This document shows, one piece after another, positions 10,807 through 19,455 of a stretch of DNA of 56,518 nt. Below the pieces are notes generated by a model, which saw only the letters and a program-made list of their open reading frames with translations, had not been told where the DNA came from and made no database searches. The stretch comes from Pseudomonadota bacterium. GTDB taxonomy: Bacteria; Pseudomonadota; Alphaproteobacteria; Rhizobiales; Xanthobacteraceae. The position numbers and the translations under genes are program-made. Where the stretch lies: positions 1 through 56,518 of the forward strand of contig JAFECJ010000028.1 of the NCBI GenBank assembly GCA_018242205.1, written 5' to 3'. The stretch's first letter is position 1; each line of letters opens with the position of its first letter.

Positions 10807-11178
10807 ATGTATCGCTTGGCCATCTGGGTGATCGCGCTGGCCCTCGTATTCAACGGGGTGCCAAGCTATGACCTGGATGGCGCTTCGGCCGCGCCGACCA
10901 TGGTTGCGTCCGATCACCACGCCGACGCCTTCGCGCTCGATTGCAATGTCCATTCGAATGACGTTGCCGTGATCGCGGCTGATACGTACAAGAGTCAACA
11001 CGCCGCGCACGATCATCTCAAATGCTGCCCGACCTGCAACGTCGTCAGCACGCTTCCGACGCTTGTTGCGGTCGCGGAGCGGTTCGCCTACGGGCCGGCT
11101 TCCTTCCGGACGGTCGACTTCGGCCTCGTCGGCCATCTGGTCGCACTCGATCCCGATATCCCCAAGATCGTCGCCTGA
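10807..11178 (+). CDS. Exported His/Cys-rich protein of unknown function
   Basis: 123 aa from the ATG at 10807, where an uncleaved-type or signal helix begins (MYRLAIWVIALALVF); the frame is open further upstream but without a signal. The mature part is rich in histidine and has a possible metal site, HDHLKCCPTCNV, with more His-containing pairs before it (DHHADAF, NVHSND). It resembles the small DUF2946-like periplasmic proteins found near metal genes, but I would not assign it. It is the first gene after the TTGACC-TA-GGTCAA box and precedes the Gly/Met-rich and cytochrome c genes, pointing to a periplasmic metal or redox role. Confidence 0.65.
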   Translation: MYRLAIWVIALALVFNGVPSYDLDGASAAPTMVASDHHADAFALDCNVHSNDVAVIAADTYKSQHAAHDHLKCCPTCNVVSTLPTLVAVAERFAYGPASFRTVDFGLVGHLVALDPDIPKIVA

Positions 11179-11324
11179 ACCGTCGGCATCGCTCGCGCGA
11201 TGCGTTTGACGGCGCTGGCCCGGTGTTTGCGCGCCGTGCCGCTCGATCAACTCCGATTCAGCAATGACGATGATGTCAGCGCGCGTGGTCGATAACGACA
11301 GCGCGGCACTTGAGGGAAATCACA

Positions 11325-11822
11325 ATGCGCAAGATTCTCGTACTCGCGTTCGCTGCGGCGACGCTCGGTATCGGTGCTTCGGCACTGGCTCACGGCCCCG
11401 GTGGCTACGGCGGAGGCCCCATGATGGGGCCGGGCATGATGGGGGGCTACGGCGGCGGCTGGGGCGGCGGGCCCGGCATGATGGGTGGTTGCGGCGCGGG
11501 CTGGATGATGGGCCCCGGCATGGCGGGCTGCGGCTCTGGCGGCGGCTACGGGCCCGGCGGGATGATGCAAGGCTACGGCCCCGGCATGATGATGGGTTAC
11601 GGCGGCGGCTATTACGGCAACCAGGGCAATCTCAACCTCAGCGCCGACCAGGTGAAGAGCTACCTACAACAGATGATCCGCAATCCGAACCTGAAGGTCG
11701 GCGACGTCAAGGAAAAGGACGCCGATACGATCGTCGCCGAGATCGTCACCAAGGACAAAGACGTGCTGGTGCAGCGCCTCGTGTTCAACCGCCACAACGG
11801 CTTCATGCAACCGGAGCAATGA
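11325..11822 (+). CDS. Exported Gly/Met-rich protein
   Basis: 165 aa from the ATG at 11325 (GAGGG 9 nt upstream; an in-frame ATG 15 nt earlier lacks a site). A signal peptide (MRKILVLAFAAATLGIGASA, cut near ALA-HG) is followed by about 75 residues of low-complexity sequence made of MMGPGMMGGYGGG-like repeats with scattered Cys and His. A folded C-terminal part of about 65 residues follows, containing DQVKSYLQQMI and DKDVLVQRLVFNRHNG. Methionine-rich periplasmic stretches often bind Cu(I), so copper handling is a reasonable guess. The next gene starts 2 bp after its stop, and both share a Gly/Tyr/Met start composition. Confidence 0.75.
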   Translation: MRKILVLAFAAATLGIGASALAHGPGGYGGGPMMGPGMMGGYGGGWGGGPGMMGGCGAGWMMGPGMAGCGSGGGYGPGGMMQGYGPGMMMGYGGGYYGNQGNLNLSADQVKSYLQQMIRNPNLKVGDVKEKDADTIVAEIVTKDKDVLVQRLVFNRHNGFMQPEQ

Positions 11823-11824
11823 CC

Positions 11825-12082
11825 ATGGGATACGGTTACGGCTATGGACCGCAATGGGGCATGATGGGCGGATATGGCGGCTTTGGCATGCTCATCTGGG
11901 TCGTCATCCTGATCGCCATCGTTCTTCTGGTGGTGTGGCTGGTGCGCACACAGGCGTCGCCGGGCATGCACCAGTTGCCGCCGCGGCGATCGCCCGGTCT
12001 CGATGTCCTCGAAGAGCGATACGCGCGCGGTGAAATAAACCGCGACGAATATCTGCAGAAGAAAAAAGACATCGGCGGCTGA
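11825..12082 (+). CDS. SHOCT-domain membrane protein
   Basis: 85 aa. A short Gly/Tyr/Met-rich N-terminus (MGYGYGYGPQWGMMGGYG) leads to one membrane helix (residues about 20-40, LIWVVILIAIVLLVVWLV). The C-terminal SHOCT motif (LDVLEERYARGEINRDEYLQ) packs as a short helix-turn. The ATG at 11825 has GGAG 8 nt upstream and is preferred to the ATG at 11819, which is too close to it. SHOCT proteins of this size are common next to copper and periplasmic metal genes. It is probably co-translated with the preceding Gly/Met-rich protein, and a membrane partner role is inferred. Confidence 0.8.
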   Translation: MGYGYGYGPQWGMMGGYGGFGMLIWVVILIAIVLLVVWLVRTQASPGMHQLPPRRSPGLDVLEERYARGEINRDEYLQKKKDIGG

Positions 12083-12171
12083 TCCGCTTGCATGACTACG
12101 CGGCGCCGACCCGTCCGCGCGGGCCGGCGCCGCGGCCGGCGTCTTCGACATCGATCTGGAAAATCCGAACC

Positions 12172-12582
12172 ATGAAATTCACCGCAATCTTCGCGATCGT
12201 CATCGGCGTTCTGGCCGTTCTGGCTTGGCAAAAAACGCACTCGGGCGAGGCGCCAACCGTCAGCGTCAAATTGCCGGCGCTCTCCGCGCCGGCCACGCAA
12301 GGCAAGGTCGCCTTTGATGCCAATTGCGCGTCTTGCCACGGCGTCAACGCTGCCGGGACGGACAAGGGCCCGCCTTTCGTCCATGACATCTACAATCCTG
12401 GCCATCATGACGACGGCGCATTCTTCCTCGCCGCCAAACAGGGCGTGCGGCAGCATCACTGGCCTTACGGCAATATGCCGCCGCAACCCCAGGTCTCGGA
12501 AGAGCAGCTCGCGGCGATCGTGCGCTATGTGCGCGAGCTGCAGGTTGCCAACGGCATCACCTATCGTCCGCATCGCATGTAG
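12172..12582 (+). CDS. Membrane-anchored or periplasmic monohaem cytochrome c
   Basis: 136 aa from MKFTAIFAIVIGVLAVLAW, a hydrophobic N-terminal anchor or signal. There is a single haem site, CASCH, at about residue 49, and a likely distal methionine in YGNMPPQPQ near residue 105, followed by the conserved C-terminal helix EEQLAAIVRYVRELQ. This is a class I c-type cytochrome fold. It is the fourth gene of the run starting at 10807, and electron transfer to or from the metal-handling proteins is plausible but unproven. The ribosome site is weak. Confidence 0.88.
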   Translation: MKFTAIFAIVIGVLAVLAWQKTHSGEAPTVSVKLPALSAPATQGKVAFDANCASCHGVNAAGTDKGPPFVHDIYNPGHHDDGAFFLAAKQGVRQHHWPYGNMPPQPQVSEEQLAAIVRYVRELQVANGITYRPHRM

Positions 12583-12675
12583 GCTCAAGTTTGCCGATTG
12601 GCGTCGGAGCCGGCAGCGAGTCTAAATTCGATGCCGGCGACGCGATTCCACGACGAACGACGGTTGGAACCTTGA

Positions 12676-13482
12676 ATGTTCGTAATTCAAAGAGTGGTCG
12701 AAACAGTTCTGCTGCCATCCAATCTTATTGGCATATTGCTTCTGCTGGGCCTGCTGGCGCTGGTGCTGCAATGGCGGCGTACGGCGATCGCAATGTTCGC
12801 GTTGGGCACCATCCTGCTCGCGGTGGCGGGCTGGTCGCCGCTCGGCCCGACCTTGCTGGCCGCTTTGGAAGATCGTTTTCCACAACCGGACCTCTCGGCG
12901 CTGCCGGCCGGGATCCTCATGCTCGGCGGCGCGGTCAACGTGCACATTAGCGACGGCCGCGGGCAGCCGACGTTCAACGACGCCGCCGAACGCGTGACCG
13001 CGACCGCAATGCTGGCGCGGCGCTTTCCGCAAGCGAGAATCCTGTTGTCCGGCGGCGCTCACGATCACGACAATCCGGCCGTTACCGAATCCTCGATTGC
13101 GCGGGATGCTCTTGTCGCCATGGGCGTCGATCCCCGGCGCATCGAACTTGAGGACCGGTCGCGGACGACCTACGAAAACGCAGTGTTGAGCAAAGACATT
13201 GCCAGGCCGCGGGTCGGTGAGCGATGGCTTCTGGTGACATCGGCAAGCCATATGCCCCGTGCCGTCGGCTGCTTCAGGGCCGCGGCCTTTCCGATCGTGC
13301 CGTATCCCGTGGATTATCGCACGCGCGACGGCCGCGAGTGGTTGAGGCCGGTCGAATCGATTGCATCGGGACTCGACGATCTCGATCTCGCCGCTCATGA
13401 ATGGCTGGGACTTGCCGTCTATCGGCTGCTCGGCAGGACGCAGCAGCTCTTTCCGTCGCCGGCGGCAAAGACTGGCGCGTGA
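12676..13482 (+). CDS. YdcF/ElyC-family (DUF218) membrane protein
   Basis: 268 aa with two N-terminal membrane segments (about 12-32 and 37-57), then the DUF218 domain. Its motifs are GILMLGGAV (about residue 75), ARILLSGGAHDH, the charged segment LEDRSRTTYENAV and LLVTSASHMPRAVGCF. Proteins of this family (SanA, ElyC, YdcF) affect cell-envelope integrity or bind nucleotide-like ligands; the reaction is unknown. It lies 93 bp after the cytochrome gene and may be the last gene of that transcript. The hairpin at 13517-13542 follows it. Confidence 0.85.
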   Translation: MFVIQRVVETVLLPSNLIGILLLLGLLALVLQWRRTAIAMFALGTILLAVAGWSPLGPTLLAALEDRFPQPDLSALPAGILMLGGAVNVHISDGRGQPTFNDAAERVTATAMLARRFPQARILLSGGAHDHDNPAVTESSIARDALVAMGVDPRRIELEDRSRTTYENAVLSKDIARPRVGERWLLVTSASHMPRAVGCFRAAAFPIVPYPVDYRTRDGREWLRPVESIASGLDDLDLAAHEWLGLAVYRLLGRTQQLFPSPAAKTGA

Positions 13483-13516
13483 CGATGGAGCGCTGGCCCG
13501 GTCGCCGAAACGAAAA

Positions 13517-13542
13517 CACCGGAGAGATTGCTCTCTCCGGTG
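13517..13542 (-). terminator. 11-bp hairpin terminator between convergent genes
   Basis: CACCGGAGAGA (13517-13527) pairs exactly with 13532-13542 around TTGC. On the minus strand the stem is followed by TTTTCG, so it best ends the 27-aa miniprotein transcript coming from 13660, and it may also stop the YdcF transcript. Confidence 0.75.
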
Positions 13543-13576
13543 TCCGTTGTTGGGGTAGGGGCGTTACGTCCTGTTC

Positions 13577-13660
13577 CTAGAAAGCTCCCAGCAGAACAGC
13601 GCCAACAAAAGCGAACACGGCGCACACAGCCAGGACGTTCAAGCGGAGAGCGAGGTTCAC
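13577..13660 (-). CDS. 27-aa hydrophobic miniprotein
   Basis: A GTG start at 13660 with GGGAGG about 8 nt upstream opens a 27-codon frame. It encodes a basic/polar N-terminus (MNLALRLNVLAV) followed by one hydrophobic segment ending FVGAVLLGAF. The stop at 13577 is followed by an intrinsic terminator on the same strand, so start, frame and end are consistent for a tiny monocistronic gene. The size and one-helix make-up suggest a single-pass inner-membrane peptide. Similar tiny proteins occur in Bradyrhizobium relatives from memory. Function unknown. Confidence 0.65.
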   Translation of the reverse strand: MNLALRLNVLAVCAVFAFVGAVLLGAF

Positions 13661-14087
13661 GGCAGCGCCTCCCTGGTTGTCTGGTTGAAATCTATCATGG
13701 TCGGCGGCCGGCGCCGAAGCGTGTTGCGTTGCGAAACGAACAAAAAGAAATAAAACGTCATGCGTTGTCGTCATGCCGACGGCAACCGACTGAAACCGCG
13801 TTGTAAATATCGGCGCTGCCCGACATTTCGGCAGTGGACGGACGGCAGGCGCCGCCGGATCGCGGGCCAAGGCCACCGATTTTGGGGCGCTGCCCACAGC
13901 CGGCATCACTCGTTACCACCGTGCCCGGCAAAAATGCATGAGCAGGCTTGCGCGCCAGCTTCGCAACCTGACCGACCTTGACGCTCCGGAGCCTCCTGCC
14001 ATACCGAACGATACCGCCATTCGGCGCGAAGGCCGCGCGCCGAAGAATGATGCAATCGAAATCACATAGACCGGCCGGGGAGGTTTC
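13661..14087. other. Gene-free stretch upstream of the TctC-type gene
   Basis: No convincing coding frame is seen. It should contain the minus-strand promoter of the 27-aa miniprotein (an AT-richer patch near 13736-13760) and the promoter of the binding-protein gene, which has GGGGAGG just before its ATG at 14088. Confidence 0.5.
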
Positions 14088-15059
14088 ATGCGTTATCTTC
14101 GTGCGCTTGCCGTCGCGCTGCTCGTCGTTGGCGCGGGTGCGCTGTCAGCGCCATCATCGCAGGCGGCCGACTGGCCGAGCCGTACGGTGCGGTTCATCAT
14201 CCCGCTCGGCCCCGGGTCCGGCGTCGACATCACCGCACGCATTCTTGCCGACAAGCTGCAAACACAGTGGGGCCAGTCGGTCGTTGTCGAAAACCGTCCC
14301 GGCGGCGACGCCATGATCGCGATGAATGCCGTCATCAATGCTAATGACGATCACACGCTGCTGTTCGCGCCGGCCTCGACTTTCACCGCCCATCCGCTGC
14401 TGCACGACAAGCTGCCCTACCAGCGCGACGCCCTGGTGCCGATCGCGCGCGTCACCAATACGCTGATCGCGCTCGGTGTGCCGGCCGATCTCGGCGTGAC
14501 GTCGATCAAGGAACTGGTGGCGAAGGTGAAGGCGGCGCCGGGCAAGTTGAACTATGCCTCGGTGACGGGCGCCAACGACTTGTTGTTCGCCGCGTTCCTG
14601 AAGGCCGAGAAGCTCGACATGGTCAAGGTGCCGTACAAGGACCCGGTCAGCGCCATCAACGACGTCTCCGAGGGCCGCATCCAGGCCTTCGTTGGCGCCT
14701 ATGCGATCATGCGGCCGCGCGTGCAGCAGGGCAAAGTCAAGGTCATCGCCCTGACCAATGTCGAGCACGCCAAATCGCTCAACGACATCCCGACGGCGGC
14801 CGAGGCCGGCTACAAGTCACTCGAGCTCGACGGTCTCGTCGGCGTGCTCGGAACCAAGGCGGTCGCGCCCGACGTGCGCAAGAAGATCGCGGCGGATATT
14901 CGCGGCATCCTCGACGACCCGGCAATCAATGCCCGCCTCGTCGCCACCGGCCAGGTGGTCAATCCCGGCTCGCCGGACGAGTTTGCCGCGGCGCTGAAGG
15001 ATCAGACCGACAAGGTCATGGACATCGGCAAGATCCTCGGAATCAAGCCGGCGCAGTAG
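14088..15059 (+). CDS. Tripartite tricarboxylate transporter substrate-binding protein (TctC/Bug family)
   Basis: 323 aa with a signal peptide (MRYLRALAVALLVVGAGAL, cut near SQAADWP). Bug-family motifs follow in order: TVRFIIPLGPGSGVDITAR (about 36-54), VVVENRPGGDAMIA (about 67-80), DLGVTSIKELVAKVKAAPG, and the late FVGAYAIMRPRVQQGKVKVIAL. Periplasmic proteins of this family bind carboxylates for TctAB permeases, but most are orphans. No permease is adjacent; the tctB-tctA pair is 13.5 kb away on the other strand. The ribosome site GGAGG is good. Ligand unknown. Confidence 0.92.
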   Translation: MRYLRALAVALLVVGAGALSAPSSQAADWPSRTVRFIIPLGPGSGVDITARILADKLQTQWGQSVVVENRPGGDAMIAMNAVINANDDHTLLFAPASTFTAHPLLHDKLPYQRDALVPIARVTNTLIALGVPADLGVTSIKELVAKVKAAPGKLNYASVTGANDLLFAAFLKAEKLDMVKVPYKDPVSAINDVSEGRIQAFVGAYAIMRPRVQQGKVKVIALTNVEHAKSLNDIPTAAEAGYKSLELDGLVGVLGTKAVAPDVRKKIAADIRGILDDPAINARLVATGQVVNPGSPDEFAAALKDQTDKVMDIGKILGIKPAQ

Positions 15060-15076
15060 GCTGCGATCATTGAGCG

Positions 15077-15104
15077 GAGACCGTCCCGCCAGTGGGACGG
15101 TCTC
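15077..15104 (+). terminator. Hairpin after the TctC-type gene
   Basis: An 11-bp perfect stem (15077-15087 with 15094-15104) around GCCAGT, 17 bp after the stop. There is no U-run, so it may act as an RNA 3'-end stabiliser or a weak terminator. Confidence 0.5.
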
Positions 15105-15208
15105 GGCGACCGGCATTCCGTCGCCGATTAACGGTTCCTTAGCCTTACCGATTTCCTGCGCGGCAGCATTGAAGTCTCATTAAAGATAACCGCCGCATTT
15201 TACCGGCC

Positions 15209-16723
15209 ATGAAAGCCGGTGCGCGTTTTTTCCTTGGCTGTGGCTTTGCTGCGTTGCTGGCGCTCGCCGGCTGCGGCCGCAGCATGATGTGGCAGGGCGA
15301 ACGTGCCGCCTGGCGCGGCGAGGCCGAAGCGCAATGCATGCAATCGGGTTCCGTGAAGCTGACGAGCGGCGTCGTGCGTATATCGCCGATCGAGGGTCCC
15401 GGTGTATGCGGAATGGATATCCCGCTCAAGGTTGCCGCGCTGGGCGATGAGACGACGGCAAGCGGCTATGCCGACACGCCGCCGCGGCCGCCAAGCGGGA
15501 TCAGCCGCGCCGATATGCCGGACTGGTCGTCCACGACGTCGCGCGCGGCGCCGGCGCGCGCCAACTACCTGCCGCCGCCGAGCAACGAACAAATGCGCTG
15601 GATGCAGGGGCCGCCGCCGGCCAATGCGCCGCAGTCGATCGCGCCGCCGATGAACACCCAGCCGGTCAATGCGCCGCAGGTGAGTGCGCCGCAAACCTAT
15701 CAGCCCGCCTACAACGCGCCGCGCAATTATGAGCCGCAATCGCGCGCGCCGACCGGCGGTGGTCCGATGTCGATCTACGCGCCCGGCGTGAACGCGCCGG
15801 AGCCCGACGACATTCCCGACGACGCCGAGTTGCCGGACGGCGAGCCGATGCGGCAACAGCCGGCCTACAATGCGCCGCCGGCGCGCAATCAGGCGTCGTA
15901 CACGCCGCCGCCGCTCGGACCGTCGCGCGGCTCGCGGTTCGATAACCCGATCCGCACCGGCGCCATCGCACCGGCGACGCTGACGCCGGCCGCGACCTTG
16001 TCGTGCCCGATCGTGTCGGCGCTTGATCGCTGGGTGTCGGGCGGCGTGCAGCCGGCCGCCTTGCACTGGTTCGGTTCGCCGGTGGTCGAGATCAAGCAAA
16101 TCTCTGCCTATTCCTGCCGCGGTATGGTCGGCGCCCGCACCAGCCACATTTCCGAACACGCCTTCGGCAACGCGCTCGATATCGCCGGCTTCGTGCTGGC
16201 TGACGGCCGCAAGATTTCAGTGCAGCACGGCTGGCGCGGCACGCCGGAAGAGCAGGGCTTCCTGCACGACGTGCAGCTTTTCGCCTGCGACACCTTCAAC
16301 ACCGTGCTGGCGCCCGGCTACAACGCGGCCCATTACAATCACATCCATGTCGACCTGATGCGGCGCGCCTCGGGCCGCAAGCCGTGCCGGCCGAATGCCA
16401 TCCCCGGCGAAGTCGTGGCCGCCAAGGCGCGCGCCGTCTATGCCGCCCGCCGTGGCGGCAAGGATTACACCGGCTCGATCGGAAAGAGCGACAAGGACAA
16501 GCTCAAGGACATCATTGACGCCGTGCCCGGCGCCGACGGTCTCTTCGACGACAATGACGGCGACGTCACCGGCTCGATCGGCGGCACCGAGCAGGTGGCC
16601 ATCCCGATGAACGACGACGATCCCGAGGAAGTCGCGAAAAGCGGCAAAAAGCCGCGCGGCTGGCCGATCGTCCTCAAGTCTCGCCCAGTGGCGACGACAT
16701 CCAGAAATCCAGCCGACTTCTAG
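15209..16723 (+). CDS. Extensin-like C-terminal domain lipoprotein
   Basis: 504 aa. The N-terminus is a lipoprotein signal with lipobox LAGC (cysteine about 22). A conserved N-terminal block (AWRGEAEAQCMQSG, VCGMDIPLKVAAL) is followed by about 150 residues of Pro/Ala/Asn/Gln-rich linker. The extensin-like domain (PF06904 type) spans residues about 265-410, with CPIVSALDRWV, SEHAFGNALDIAGFVL and YNHIHVDL. Its His/Asp pattern matches the metal site of the MepA/VanY peptidase clan, so a zinc peptidoglycan peptidase role is likely. A charged C-terminal tail contains two DYTGSIG / DVTGSIG-like repeats. It stands alone. Confidence 0.88.
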   Translation: MKAGARFFLGCGFAALLALAGCGRSMMWQGERAAWRGEAEAQCMQSGSVKLTSGVVRISPIEGPGVCGMDIPLKVAALGDETTASGYADTPPRPPSGISRADMPDWSSTTSRAAPARANYLPPPSNEQMRWMQGPPPANAPQSIAPPMNTQPVNAPQVSAPQTYQPAYNAPRNYEPQSRAPTGGGPMSIYAPGVNAPEPDDIPDDAELPDGEPMRQQPAYNAPPARNQASYTPPPLGPSRGSRFDNPIRTGAIAPATLTPAATLSCPIVSALDRWVSGGVQPAALHWFGSPVVEIKQISAYSCRGMVGARTSHISEHAFGNALDIAGFVLADGRKISVQHGWRGTPEEQGFLHDVQLFACDTFNTVLAPGYNAAHYNHIHVDLMRRASGRKPCRPNAIPGEVVAAKARAVYAARRGGKDYTGSIGKSDKDKLKDIIDAVPGADGLFDDNDGDVTGSIGGTEQVAIPMNDDDPEEVAKSGKKPRGWPIVLKSRPVATTSRNPADF

Positions 16724-16756
16724 CGTGTCATCGTATGCCGGATGCTCCGCCGCGGC

Positions 16757-17677
16757 TTAAAGCGCCGCGTCAATCAGGAGCGCCGCGAATAGAATGAGCC
16801 CTGCTTCGCGGTTCGAGCGGAACAGCATCAGGCACAGTGCCGGATCGTCGATGTCGATGCGCTTGACCTGCCAGGCCAGATGCGCGGCGAACAGCGCGAG
16901 GCCGACCAGCGTGATCCAGCCGGCGCCGGCCATCAGACAGGAGATGCCGATCAGCACCACGGCGGCGGCATAGAAGATGGTCAGCGCGCGTTTGGTGTCG
17001 TCGCCGAACAGCAGCGCGGTCGACTTGATGCCGATCATCATGTCGTCCTCGCGATCCTGGTGCGCGTAGATCGTGTCATAGGCGATGACCCAGCAGATCG
17101 AGCCGGCATAGAGGATGACCGGCGTCCAATCCAGCCGTCCGAACGCCGCCGGCCAGCCCATCAACGCGCCCCAGGAAAAGGCGAGGCCGAGAAAAATCTG
17201 CGGCCAGTAGGTGACGCGCTTCATGAACGGGTAGATCGCGACCACGAGCAGCGAGGCGAGACCGGTATAGACGGTGAAGCGGTTGAACTGCAGCAGGACG
17301 GCGAGACCGATGAGCGCCTGCGCCAGCATAAAAAAGGTGGCCTGCTTGGCCGTTACCTGGCCGGACGGAATCGGGCGCGAGCGCGTGCGCTCCACCTTGG
17401 CGTCAAGATCGCGATCGACCAGGTCGTTCCAGGTGCAGCCGGCGCCGCGCATCGCGAAGGCGCCGATCAGGAACAGCACGATGTGCCAGCCGCTCGGCGA
17501 ACGATCCGTCGCCAGGCCGGTCAGGCCGACCGACCACCAGCACGGCATCAGCAACAGCCACGAGCCGATCGGGCGGTCGAGACGGGCAAGCCTCAGATAA
17601 GGGCGCAACGCAGCCGGCGCGCGCAGATCGACCCAATTGCCGGTCGCATCGGCGACGCGTCCGCCGCTGTCGGTCAT
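16757..17677 (-). CDS. ubiA: 4-hydroxybenzoate polyprenyltransferase UbiA
   Basis: 306 aa from the ATG at 17677, which overlaps the stop of the preceding gene (ATGA). It is an eight-or-nine-TM prenyltransferase with both Mg-diphosphate motifs, NDLVDRDLDAKVERTRSRP (about residues 83-101) and YDTIYAHQDREDDMMIG (about 205-221). It transfers the polyprenyl tail to 4-hydroxybenzoate in ubiquinone synthesis at the inner membrane. The frame is open further upstream, but that part is the out-of-frame reading of the neighbouring gene. Motifs and length are complete. Confidence 0.93.
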   Translation of the reverse strand: MTDSGGRVADATGNWVDLRAPAALRPYLRLARLDRPIGSWLLLMPCWWSVGLTGLATDRSPSGWHIVLFLIGAFAMRGAGCTWNDLVDRDLDAKVERTRSRPIPSGQVTAKQATFFMLAQALIGLAVLLQFNRFTVYTGLASLLVVAIYPFMKRVTYWPQIFLGLAFSWGALMGWPAAFGRLDWTPVILYAGSICWVIAYDTIYAHQDREDDMMIGIKSTALLFGDDTKRALTIFYAAAVVLIGISCLMAGAGWITLVGLALFAAHLAWQVKRIDIDDPALCLMLFRSNREAGLILFAALLIDAAL

Positions 17678-18384
17678 TTGCCGAGCGCGCCGCCGCTGAG
17701 CGTATCGAAGGTGCCGCCGCGGCCGGTCCTGACATTGCCGGCATCCGGCACCGGGGCGCTGAGCGCGTCGCTCAAGGTCGGACCGCGCGGCTTTGGCGGA
17801 CCGGCGGCGGCGATTTCGCAGACTCGAGTCCGCACCTCGTTGGTCTTGGCGTGGCTCTTGGTGAGGTTCTCGACGACTTCGCTCGGAATCTGGCACTTGC
17901 TGGCGTTGGAGCTGGCGAACTTCACCAGCTTGCCTTCGGAAGCCGAGTACTCGTTGAACAGCCGGCACGCCACCGTCGGCGGAACCTTCTTCTTGCTCGC
18001 TTCCTGGAGCGCGCGGCCTTTCTTGTCGGCCTCCTGGCGCAGCTTCATGAAGTCGTTGAAGCAGGGCGGGTCCTGCGGCTGCTGCGGCGTCGCCAGGGAC
18101 GGGCCGAAGCCCGTGGGCGGCGGCACGAAACCTTGCTGCGGCGGCGCGGCCGAGGCCGAAGGCGCCGGCCAGGCACCGGCGGGTGCTGCCGACTGCGGCG
18201 CGGACGGCGCCGGCCATGCGGCAGCGGGAGGCTGCTGGGCCGGTTGCTGCGGCTGGGCGGCGGGCCAGGCGGCGGCCGGGGCCGGCTGCTGCTGCGGTTT
18301 GGGCCAAGCGGTTTGCGCGCTGGCGCCGCCGGCAACCAGCGGCGACAGACAAATGGCAATCGTGAAAGCCCGGCATAGGCTCAT
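17674..18384 (-). CDS. Exported Pro/Ala/Gln-rich protein coupled to ubiA
   Basis: 236 aa from the ATG at 18384, chosen for AAGGAG 6 nt upstream and a signal peptide (MSLCRAFTIAICLSPLVAGG, cut near ASA-Q). Residues about 25-105 are low complexity with repeated AAWPAP-like units. The C-terminal half is folded and contains four cysteines (PPCFNDF, VACRLF, KCQIP, RVCEI) that could form two disulfides. I know no function, though similar proteins occur in Bradyrhizobium relatives. Its stop overlaps the ubiA start, so the two are translationally coupled. Confidence 0.78.
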   Translation of the reverse strand: MSLCRAFTIAICLSPLVAGGASAQTAWPKPQQQPAPAAAWPAAQPQQPAQQPPAAAWPAPSAPQSAAPAGAWPAPSASAAPPQQGFVPPPTGFGPSLATPQQPQDPPCFNDFMKLRQEADKKGRALQEASKKKVPPTVACRLFNEYSASEGKLVKFASSNASKCQIPSEVVENLTKSHAKTNEVRTRVCEIAAAGPPKPRGPTLSDALSAPVPDAGNVRTGRGGTFDTLSGGALGK

Positions 18385-18558
18385 CGGCGGCTCCTTTCCC
18401 GGCCTCCGCTCTCTATTGACGAGCATTGAGCCGTGGAGAGGCTTATAACAACCCATTGAATGCGTCGGGAAGGCGGCAATTTGCGTTAAATCGCCGCCGT
18501 GGCGGTACTCCGCCCCGCGCGACCATGTAAAAAGCTAAAGTCGGACCGATCTTCCGCC

Positions 18559-19332
18559 ATGCCCCGTTACGATTTCCGCACGCCGCGCATCTTTATCGAT
18601 GCACCCCTGGCGGCCGGCGCCGAACCACCGCTCGACCGTGACCAGACCAACCATCTGTGCAACGTGCTGCGGCTCAAGGCCGGCGACGTGGTGCTGCTGT
18701 TCAACGGCCGCGACGGCGAATGGGGCGCGGAACTGACCGGCGCCGGCAAGCGCATGGCCGCCAAAGCGGACCGGCTGCTGCGTCCGCAGCCGCCGCAAGG
18801 CGATCTCGATTTCCTGTTTGCGCCGCTCAAGCACGCCCGGCTCGATTACATGGTGCAGAAGGCGGTCGAGCTCGGTGTCACACGGCTGCGGCCGGTGTTG
18901 ACCCAGCACACTCAGGTCGCGCGCCTTAATCTCGAGCGCATGCGCGCCAACGTGATCGAGGCGGCGCAGCAATGCGGCGTGCTGTCGATCGCCGAAGTCG
19001 GCGAGCCGGTTGCGCTCAAGACCGTGACCGCGGCCGACCCCGGCCGCCTGCTCATCTTCTGCGATGAGGACGCTGAGGTCGCCGATGCCGTCGCGGTGCT
19101 CCTCAAAGCGCGGACGCAGTACAGTGCCCTGCTGCCATCCGACGCGGCGGCACAGCCGCTCGCGGTGCTGATCGGTCCCGAAGGCGGCTTCTCCGAAGCG
19201 GAGCGCGCCATGCTGTTGCAGCGGCCGAATATCGTGCGGCTGTCGCTCGGTCCGCTGATCCTGCGCGCCGACACCGCCGCGGTCGCGGCGCTAACCCTGA
19301 CGCAAGCGGTGCTGGGCAACTGGCGCGGATAA
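18559..19332 (+). CDS. rsmE: 16S rRNA (uracil(1498)-N3)-methyltransferase RsmE
   Basis: 257 aa from the ATG at 18559, starting MPRYDFRTPRIFIDAPL. It has the PUA-like N-terminal part (NHLCNVLRLKAGDVVLLFNG) and the SPOUT methyltransferase domain. The knot motifs are LFAPLKHARLDYMVQKAVELGV (about 90-111), IEAAQQCGV, VLIGPEGGFSEAE (about 205-217) and LSLGPLILRADTAAVAAL. It methylates U1498 of 16S rRNA using S-adenosylmethionine. An in-frame ATG 60 nt upstream is not needed. It is divergent from the ubiA pair. Confidence 0.95.
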   Translation: MPRYDFRTPRIFIDAPLAAGAEPPLDRDQTNHLCNVLRLKAGDVVLLFNGRDGEWGAELTGAGKRMAAKADRLLRPQPPQGDLDFLFAPLKHARLDYMVQKAVELGVTRLRPVLTQHTQVARLNLERMRANVIEAAQQCGVLSIAEVGEPVALKTVTAADPGRLLIFCDEDAEVADAVAVLLKARTQYSALLPSDAAAQPLAVLIGPEGGFSEAERAMLLQRPNIVRLSLGPLILRADTAAVAALTLTQAVLGNWRG

Positions 19333-19455
19333 CGTGACCGCGCTCACGAAGCGCGCCGCACCGACAAATGACTGTAATAGATATTTCGGCGCGGCTGCCG
19401 GCACGAAGCCGGCAGCCAACGCCGCAACGCCTGATGGCCAGTCAGTAAACGGTTG

